This document shows, in pieces, positions 42,753 through 47,787 of a DNA stretch of 47,787 nt (position 1 is the first letter of the stretch; each line of letters starts with the position of its first letter). This DNA comes from Lachnospiraceae bacterium (GTDB lineage: Bacteria > Bacillota > Clostridia > Lachnospirales > Lachnospiraceae): NCBI GenBank assembly GCA_017441825.1, contig JAFRVD010000037.1:1-47787 (forward strand). The letters are read 5' to 3'. The notes below the pieces were generated by a model. The model did no database searches. It was not told the DNA's origin and was given only the letters and a program-made list of their open reading frames with translations. Position numbers and translations under genes: made by a program.

Positions 42753-43435
42753 TCGGCAGCACCTCCTTCCCGTCTTTCACAGTTCATCGCGCACGCTCCG
42801 CATATACCGTCGCAGCCCACCTGCTCCACCAGCTTGCGCTGGCGCGTCTTGATGCCGATGGCGTTCATGATGACGATAAAGAGCGCGATCACGAGGAACG
42901 CTCCGGGCGGCTGCACGAAGATGCCGATCGGCTCGACCGACTCCGGCAGGACCCGAAGACCGAACGCCGTGCCGCTGCCTAACACCTCACGTACGAGGCC
43001 CGCCAGCGTAAGTGCAACGGTGAAGCCGAGCCCCATGCCGATCGCGTCAAAGACCGACAGGAGCGGCGTATGCTTGTTTGCGTAAGCCTCCGCTCTGCCT
43101 AAGATGATGCAGTTCACCACGATCAGCGGGATATAGATCCCAAGCGCTTCGTAGACCGAGGGAAGATACGCCTCGATGAGAAGCTCCGTCACCGTGACAA
43201 GCGACGCCACGATCACGATATATGCAGGCAGACGTACCTGGTTCGGGATCACTTTCCGAAGAAGCGAGATGACCAGGTTCGAAAGGATCAGCACCGCCAT
43301 CGTAGACAGGCCCATCCCGATACCGTTCATCGCGCGGGTGGAAACAGCGAGAGTCGGGCACATGCCCAGCATCAGGACCAGAGTGGGGTTTTCCTTGATC
43401 AGGCCGTTGTACAGCCGTTCGAGACATGCTTTCAT
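42749..43435 (-). CDS. rnfE: Rnf complex subunit E with Cys-rich C-terminal tail
   Basis: A 228-residue membrane protein homologous to RnfA. Cys26 (LGMCPTLAV) and Cys109 (VVNCIILGR) are the cluster ligands. After the last helix the tail reads GCDGICGACAMNCERR, a C-x3-C-x2-C-x3-C set that could bind an extra metal or cluster on the cytoplasmic side. It starts one base after the rnfD/G stop and overlaps rnfA by four bases. Confidence 0.93.
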   Translation of the reverse strand: MKACLERLYNGLIKENPTLVLMLGMCPTLAVSTRAMNGIGMGLSTMAVLILSNLVISLLRKVIPNQVRLPAYIVIVASLVTVTELLIEAYLPSVYEALGIYIPLIVVNCIILGRAEAYANKHTPLLSVFDAIGMGLGFTVALTLAGLVREVLGSGTAFGLRVLPESVEPIGIFVQPPGAFLVIALFIVIMNAIGIKTRQRKLVEQVGCDGICGACAMNCERREGGAAE

Positions 43436-43436
43436 A

Positions 43437-44993
43437 TTATTCCCCCCTTATCTGGCTCAGGAAATCGAGGCCGGCGTTCACTGCGTTGACAGACGCCTTG
43501 GAGGACCAGGTCGCGCCGGACACACCGTCGATCTCCGTCTCCTGAGACGCACCGCCGTCCTTCAGGAGAATAAACTTATCCACGTTCCGTCCGCTGAACT
43601 GATCCATGAACGCAGGCTCTCCGCAGAGAGAACCCTTGCCCGGCGTTTCGTTCAGCTCCGTATAGGTTATGCCGTTCACCGTGCCGTCCGGTTTGACGCC
43701 CAGTGAAAGCGTAATATCTCCTTCGTAGCCTTCCGAGGAAGTCACGGAGACCGCATAGCCCGCGATACTTCCATCGGCGGTTTTTCCGACCACGGCTTCG
43801 TTGATCTTCACCTTCCCGAAGGACGTTCCGTAGGTGCCTCCGCCAAGTGCCTCAACTTCCTTCGTCAGGAACTCAAATTCCTCCGCCTCCGGAATGACGA
43901 TCCGGTACGCTTCGGCTCTTGCCGCTTCCTTCTGCGCGTCGATGTTCGGCTTCGTGACCGTATACGCACCGGAAAGCGCGAGACCCGCAAGCAGTGTGAT
44001 GACCGTAAGCGCGATCACAGGCTTCGGGATCCTGAACGGCTGCCTGGTTCCCGCGCGCATCTCGATCTCACGCTTCCGGAACGCATACGGCTTCGGAACG
44101 ACGTAGGTGTCAATGAGCGGCGTAAACAGGTTGCCGATGATCACGCAGTAGCTGAACGAGTCCGCAGACGCGCCGAATACGCGGAGCAGACCGCCCAGAA
44201 TACCGATGAGAAGTCCGTACGTCAGCTGGCCCAGCCGGCTGACCGGGGACGTGACGTAATCTGTGGCCATAAAGAAGGCCGCCATGACCACGCCGCCGCC
44301 GCAGATATTCGCGGCAAGGTAGGCAGGATCAAAGCCCTGACCTCCAAAGAGTCCCATAAAGACCGTAAAGCCGATGAGCACGGAGAAGCAGATCTCTCCG
44401 TGGATGATATCGAAGGCCCAGAGCAGCAGGCCGCCCACCAGCATCGCGAGAACAGAGCTGCCGATGACGCCGTTGGTCGTCCCGAGGAACATCCGGGTCA
44501 CGTCCACAGCCTTGCCGCTAAGAAGCTCCGCGACCGGGGTCGCGCTGGTCACACCGTCCACCGTCGGGAACTTTGTCATCGTATTCCCGAAGGAGATCAG
44601 CAGGAAGCAGCGCGCAGCCAGCGCCGGGTTGATGAAATTCTTGCCAAGCCCGCCAAAGCAGCACTTAACGACGAGGATCGCAAAGATGCCGCCAATGATC
44701 GGAATGTAAAGCGGTACAGTGGGCGAAAGGCAAAGCGCGAGGAGAAGCCCCGTGACCAGTGCGCTTCCGTCCAGGAATGTATTCGGCCGGTGGCAGAGCT
44801 TGTCAAACAGAAGCTCCGTCAGGAAGCAGGCGAGCATGCAGACAAGGATGACCCAGAGCGCATGCAGGCCGTTCACGACCACGCCCACCACCGCCGTAGG
44901 CAGCAGCGCCAGAAGGACACAGCCCATAATAAAAGGTGTGGTCCAGCGGTCCCGGATATGCGGACCGGAGGAGAGATTCAGTGTATTGTTCAT
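43437..44993 (-). CDS. Rnf complex subunits D and G fused in one chain
   Basis: A 518-residue protein. Residues 1 to about 310 are RnfD: about nine helices and the flavin-attachment motif DGVTSATP (146-153, Thr152). A basic linker (FRKREIEMR) leads to a helix (about 328-350) and then the outward RnfG FMN-binding domain, whose flavin-attachment motif is SGATWSS (about 492-498). Both covalent FMN sites are therefore intact and both face outside. In most species rnfD and rnfG are separate neighbouring genes. The reading frame is continuous with no stop or restart where rnfG would begin. It overlaps rnfC by four bases. Confidence 0.92.
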   Translation of the reverse strand: MNNTLNLSSGPHIRDRWTTPFIMGCVLLALLPTAVVGVVVNGLHALWVILVCMLACFLTELLFDKLCHRPNTFLDGSALVTGLLLALCLSPTVPLYIPIIGGIFAILVVKCCFGGLGKNFINPALAARCFLLISFGNTMTKFPTVDGVTSATPVAELLSGKAVDVTRMFLGTTNGVIGSSVLAMLVGGLLLWAFDIIHGEICFSVLIGFTVFMGLFGGQGFDPAYLAANICGGGVVMAAFFMATDYVTSPVSRLGQLTYGLLIGILGGLLRVFGASADSFSYCVIIGNLFTPLIDTYVVPKPYAFRKREIEMRAGTRQPFRIPKPVIALTVITLLAGLALSGAYTVTKPNIDAQKEAARAEAYRIVIPEAEEFEFLTKEVEALGGGTYGTSFGKVKINEAVVGKTADGSIAGYAVSVTSSEGYEGDITLSLGVKPDGTVNGITYTELNETPGKGSLCGEPAFMDQFSGRNVDKFILLKDGGASQETEIDGVSGATWSSKASVNAVNAGLDFLSQIRGE

Positions 44994-46342
44994 TTCTTCC
45001 CTCCTGCCTGTGCCGCCCGTTTCCGGGCCATAATTTCTGCCTTGGCTGCCTTAAACGTCTCTGTGAGCGGCCGCTTGGCCGGACAGATGTAGGAACAGGA
45101 GCCGCAGGCTACGCACTCCAGTCCGTGCAGCTTGTTTTCATAGCGGTCGTACTCGCCGAATTCCACGGCGGAAGCCATCATCTGCGGCATCAGGCCGGTC
45201 GGGCAGACCGTAGTGCACCTTCCGCACCGCAGGCAGGCCGTCATCTCCTTCTCCGCCTTTTCGCTTCCGTCCTCGGTAAATAAAGTGAGGCCGTTGCTGG
45301 TCTTCTGGACCGGCACGTCCAGCGTGCTTAAGGCAAAGCCCATCATCGGGCCGCCCGTGAGCGCCTTTTTCAGAACCACGTTGTCCTTCAACCCGCCGCA
45401 CGCATTTAAAAGCTCGGAAAAGCTGGTGCCGTCCCGGACGATGAAGTTCCCGGGGTTCTTTACCGCTTCTCCGCTTACGGTAAGTACGTGCGTAAACAGC
45501 GGCTCGTTCCACTGGACCGCGCGTCCCACGGCGTAGAGCGTTCCGACGTTGCAGACCACGCAGCCCACGTCCGCGGGAAGATTGGCGATGGGATAATCCA
45601 CGCCGGCCACCACCTTGATCAGGCTGTGCTCACCGCCCTGCGGGTACTTTGTCTTCAGCGGAAGGACCTCCAGCCGGTCCTTGCCGGCAATGGCCTTCTG
45701 CATGGCCTCGATCGCCTCTGGCTTGTTCTTTTCAATACAGATCACGCCCTTCGCGTTCGGGAACAGCCGGAGCGTGATCTCCAGTCCCTCAACGATCCCA
45801 TCGGCGTTCTGCCGCATCAGCTGGTCGTTGCAGGTCAGATACGGCTCGCATTCCGCGCCGTTCGCGATCACAAAACGGATGGCCGAAGGATCCTTGGGCG
45901 CGAGCTTCACGTGCGTCGGGAATCCGGCGCCGCCCAGGCCCACGATCCCTGCGTTTTTGATCCTCGAAAGGATCTCCTCCGAGGTCAGGCCGTTTGTCTC
46001 AAGGCGTTTTCCAAGGCCCTCCACCGGCCGGTACTCGTGATCGTTCTCCACTACAATGCAGTCCGCCATCGCCCCGGACAGCGTGCGGCGTTTTTCAACC
46101 GCCTTCACCGTTCCGGAACAGGAGCAGTAAATGCCCGCAGAAACGAAGCCGTCCGGCTCCGCAATGCACTGCCCGACCAGGACAGGATCGTTCTTTTTGA
46201 CGATGGCCCGGGCAGGCTTGCCGATGTGCTGGGACAGCGGGAAGATAAGATCCCCTTCCGGATCAAAAATACGCAGCTGCGCGTCCCTGCTCAGACCCTT
46301 TTTGTCATCGGGGTGTACGCCGCCGCGAAATGTGACCTTCAT
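44990..46342 (-). CDS. rnfC: Rnf complex subunit C (NADH-binding side)
   Basis: A 450-residue soluble subunit. GIVGLGGAGFPTHVKL (residues 132-147) and NGAECEPYLTCNDQLM (161-176) are the flavin/NADH-binding blocks shared with Nqo1. Two 4Fe-4S sets follow: Cys370, 373, 376, 380 and Cys410, 413, 416, 420. The C-terminus ends with a basic tail. It opens the operon behind the promoter at 46396-46424; TGGAGGAAG precedes the ATG. In the standard complex it exchanges electrons with NAD. Confidence 0.95.
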   Translation of the reverse strand: MKVTFRGGVHPDDKKGLSRDAQLRIFDPEGDLIFPLSQHIGKPARAIVKKNDPVLVGQCIAEPDGFVSAGIYCSCSGTVKAVEKRRTLSGAMADCIVVENDHEYRPVEGLGKRLETNGLTSEEILSRIKNAGIVGLGGAGFPTHVKLAPKDPSAIRFVIANGAECEPYLTCNDQLMRQNADGIVEGLEITLRLFPNAKGVICIEKNKPEAIEAMQKAIAGKDRLEVLPLKTKYPQGGEHSLIKVVAGVDYPIANLPADVGCVVCNVGTLYAVGRAVQWNEPLFTHVLTVSGEAVKNPGNFIVRDGTSFSELLNACGGLKDNVVLKKALTGGPMMGFALSTLDVPVQKTSNGLTLFTEDGSEKAEKEMTACLRCGRCTTVCPTGLMPQMMASAVEFGEYDRYENKLHGLECVACGSCSYICPAKRPLTETFKAAKAEIMARKRAAQAGGKK

Positions 46343-46395
46343 ATATTAGCTTCCTCCAATAAAGATTCTCAAGCAGTAAAAGTCATGCCATTTCT

Positions 46396-46424
46396 ATTGT
46401 AGTACATGTTGCCTGATTTGTAAA
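46396..46424 (-). promoter_or_regulatory. Predicted promoter of the rnf-nrfA-ccs operon
   Basis: On the minus strand TTTACA (46419-46424) and TACAAT (46396-46401) are 17 bases apart, with a 50-base leader. I see no FNR-type or other clear regulator site. The rest of 46343-46515 shows no gene. Confidence 0.6.
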
Positions 46425-46515
46425 TCGATCTTCCTGAGAATCGTCCGTACTGTCTTCCCGAAAGATTCATCCGGGCGTTCCCAAGAGAATCATCCGGATC
46501 TCCAACCGCTCTGCG

Positions 46516-47040
46516 TCACGAATCATAGAAATGCTGTCCGTCCCCTGTCACAAGCCGCTCCGCCTTGGGATACTCAAAGATCGCGCGGTTTCCTTTGTTG
46601 GCTTCCAGATAGGCGGCGAACTCGGCGGCGTACCACTTCGCCATATCGAGGTTGTGCATCCGGTAGTAGCCGCAGTTTTCAGGAGCGGTGCCGGGCACCT
46701 CATTCGCATCCGCCACGGACTTGAACGCGTTCAGAATGAGTTCGTAGATTTCCTCTGCGGCACGGCTGCCCTTGAGGATCAGGTACAGGCCGGTCAGGCA
46801 GCCCATCGGCCCCCAGTAAATGACCTCGTCCTTCCAGTCCGGGTCGTTACGAAGGTACGTCGCGATGAGGTGCTCCAGCGAATGCATGGCCGCAACGTCA
46901 AGGACCGGCTCACGGTTCGGCCTCTTCAGCCGGATATCGTAGGTCGTGACGCTGTATTCGCCCAGACGGTCTACCCGGCTCGTGAAAATGCCGGGGACGA
47001 TGCGCATATGGTCAACTGAAAAGCTTTGAATGAGTTCCAT
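46516..47040 (-). CDS. luxS: S-ribosylhomocysteine lyase LuxS
   Basis: A 174-residue enzyme that cleaves S-ribosylhomocysteine to homocysteine and the AI-2 precursor. The metal motif HSLEH is at residues 53-57 and the catalytic Cys at about 81 in GPMGCLTG; a later CGYYRMHNLDMA segment supplies the third part of the site. I use ATG 47040 because AGGAGG is eight bases upstream, while an earlier in-frame start at 47088 adds 16 basic residues with no counterpart in the family. The upstream ABC gene ends 75 bases before it on the same strand. Confidence 0.95.
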   Translation of the reverse strand: MELIQSFSVDHMRIVPGIFTSRVDRLGEYSVTTYDIRLKRPNREPVLDVAAMHSLEHLIATYLRNDPDWKDEVIYWGPMGCLTGLYLILKGSRAAEEIYELILNAFKSVADANEVPGTAPENCGYYRMHNLDMAKWYAAEFAAYLEANKGNRAIFEYPKAERLVTGDGQHFYDS

Positions 47041-47115
47041 GAAAAGAATCCTCCTGTTTATATTTTTTATACCGCGGCGCCGTTTCATTCCGGGTGCTGC
47101 TCTGTTATCGCCCTG

Positions 47116-47787
47116 TCAGATCAGTACCGTCACAGTATTCTGAAGCTCCGCGTCGCTGTCATATCTGTACCGGATATCATGCACAGTCTGCTTCAGCATC
47201 GTATAGGACAGCCGGTTCCCGTCCTCGGACGGATCAAACCTTTCCCCGCCGTACGTTACGGTGACGATCGCCTTCTTTTCCTCGGCAGAATATTCCGAGA
47301 GGACGCGGATCGGGAAGACCCTGCCGTGCGGCAGCAGCATCTGCTGCACGACCTCTTCAATGGCAAGCCGGATCCGGTACTTGGTGCGCGCCGGGATATC
47401 GTTCTGCAGGCAGTAGCGGTCAAGCTCCGCGCCCGCCGCCTCAAAGTCGAATTCCGCGTCCCCGATCGTAAGCTCAAATACCCGGAGTTTACGGATAAAG
47501 CGTCTTGTCAGCTCCTTCTTGGGCGCGTCAAAGATCTCCTCGGGAGTCCCTTCCTCATAGATCCCGCCCTGGTCCATGTAGAATACCCGGTTGCAGATGG
47601 ATCTCGCGAAGCTCATCTCGTGGGTCACTATGATCATGGTTTTGCCCTTTCCGGCAAGGTCGCGGATGACGGCCTGGACTTCTCCTGTCATGGTCGGGTC
47701 CAGCGCGCTGGTCGGTTCGTCAAACAGGATCACGTCCGGGTCCATCGCGAGCGTCCTGGCGATGGCGACCCGCTGCTTCTGCCCGCC
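47116..47787 (-). CDS. ABC transporter ATPase (polar amino acid type) with C-terminal extension, 5' end outside window
   Basis: The visible part opens with GGQKQRVAIARTLA, the end of the ABC signature, then ILFDEPTSALDP (Walker B) and VTHEMSFA (switch His), as in GlnQ-type ATPases for amino acid import. The usual protein ends soon after EIFDAPKKELTRRFI; here about 130 more residues follow. They contain LAIEEVVQQML and a GGERFDPSEDGN segment that recall the N and G1 boxes of GHKL-type ATPases such as RsbW. The extension may be a regulatory domain. The beginning of the gene and its permease partners lie beyond 47787. Confidence 0.85.
   Translation of the reverse strand, partial: GGQKQRVAIARTLAMDPDVILFDEPTSALDPTMTGEVQAVIRDLAGKGKTMIIVTHEMSFARSICNRVFYMDQGGIYEEGTPEEIFDAPKKELTRRFIRKLRVFELTIGDAEFDFEAAGAELDRYCLQNDIPARTKYRIRLAIEEVVQQMLLPHGRVFPIRVLSEYSAEEKKAIVTVTYGGERFDPSEDGNRLSYTMLKQTVHDIRYRYDSDAELQNTVTVLI

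Overview
The window looks like chromosomal DNA of an anaerobic, gut-type Firmicute (Clostridia, probably Lachnospiraceae). The basis is moderately high G+C, AGGAGG-type ribosome binding sites, LplB/LplC-type sugar permeases without their own ATPase, a YesM/YesN-type two-component pair, Rnf genes in the clostridial order C-D-G-E-A-B, and luxS. I see no rRNA, tRNA or CRISPR array. The left edge (1-75) reads as the last 24 codons of a tyrosine recombinase followed by a long hairpin, so the window probably begins at the end of an integrated element. The right edge cuts an ABC-transporter ATPase.

Positions 2.3-31.6 kb form a large carbohydrate-use region. On the minus strand a sugar isomerase of the fucose/arabinose isomerase type, a split transketolase (two subunits) and an FGGY kinase form a tight operon (7020 to 2344). 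This gene set matches the known D-apiose transketolase pathway (isomerase, kinase, transketolase A/B), which is an inference here. Around it lie an MBL-fold hydrolase, a LacI-type regulator, two DUF1593 proteins with a nucleoside-hydrolase-like domain, a classical nucleoside hydrolase, a DUF5060/DUF4038 glycosidase of the apiosidase-like class, and an esterase. Two sugar ABC importers (two permeases plus a large lipoprotein each) are also present, the second beside a sensor kinase and an AraC-type response regulator. Similar TTAATTT/AAATTA inverted repeats lie at the LacI promoter and at the divergent promoter of importer 1 and the nucleoside hydrolase. A chimeric scar at 8147-8292 joins the 5' end of the isomerase gene to the 3' end of a DUF1593 gene and records a past rearrangement. 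This region ends with a hydroxyacid dehydrogenase, a DUF2264 protein and a membrane diguanylate cyclase.

Positions 31.7-37.6 kb hold a metallophosphoesterase, a three-gene operon (CoA-transferase, alpha/beta hydrolase, CotS-like kinase), a small VOC-fold protein and a HAD-type phosphatase lipoprotein.

Positions 37.8-46.4 kb are the most striking part: one minus-strand operon rnfC - rnfD/G (fused) - rnfE - rnfA - rnfB - nrfA - resB - ccsA. nrfA begins eight bases after rnfB. It encodes a complete pentaheme ammonia-forming nitrite reductase with the CXXCK active-site heme, and it is followed by a two-protein cytochrome c haem lyase. No NrfH quinol dehydrogenase is present. The layout suggests that ferredoxin electrons may pass through Rnf and its outward-facing flavins directly to NrfA. 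luxS and the partial ABC ATPase, which has an unusual C-terminal extension, close the window.
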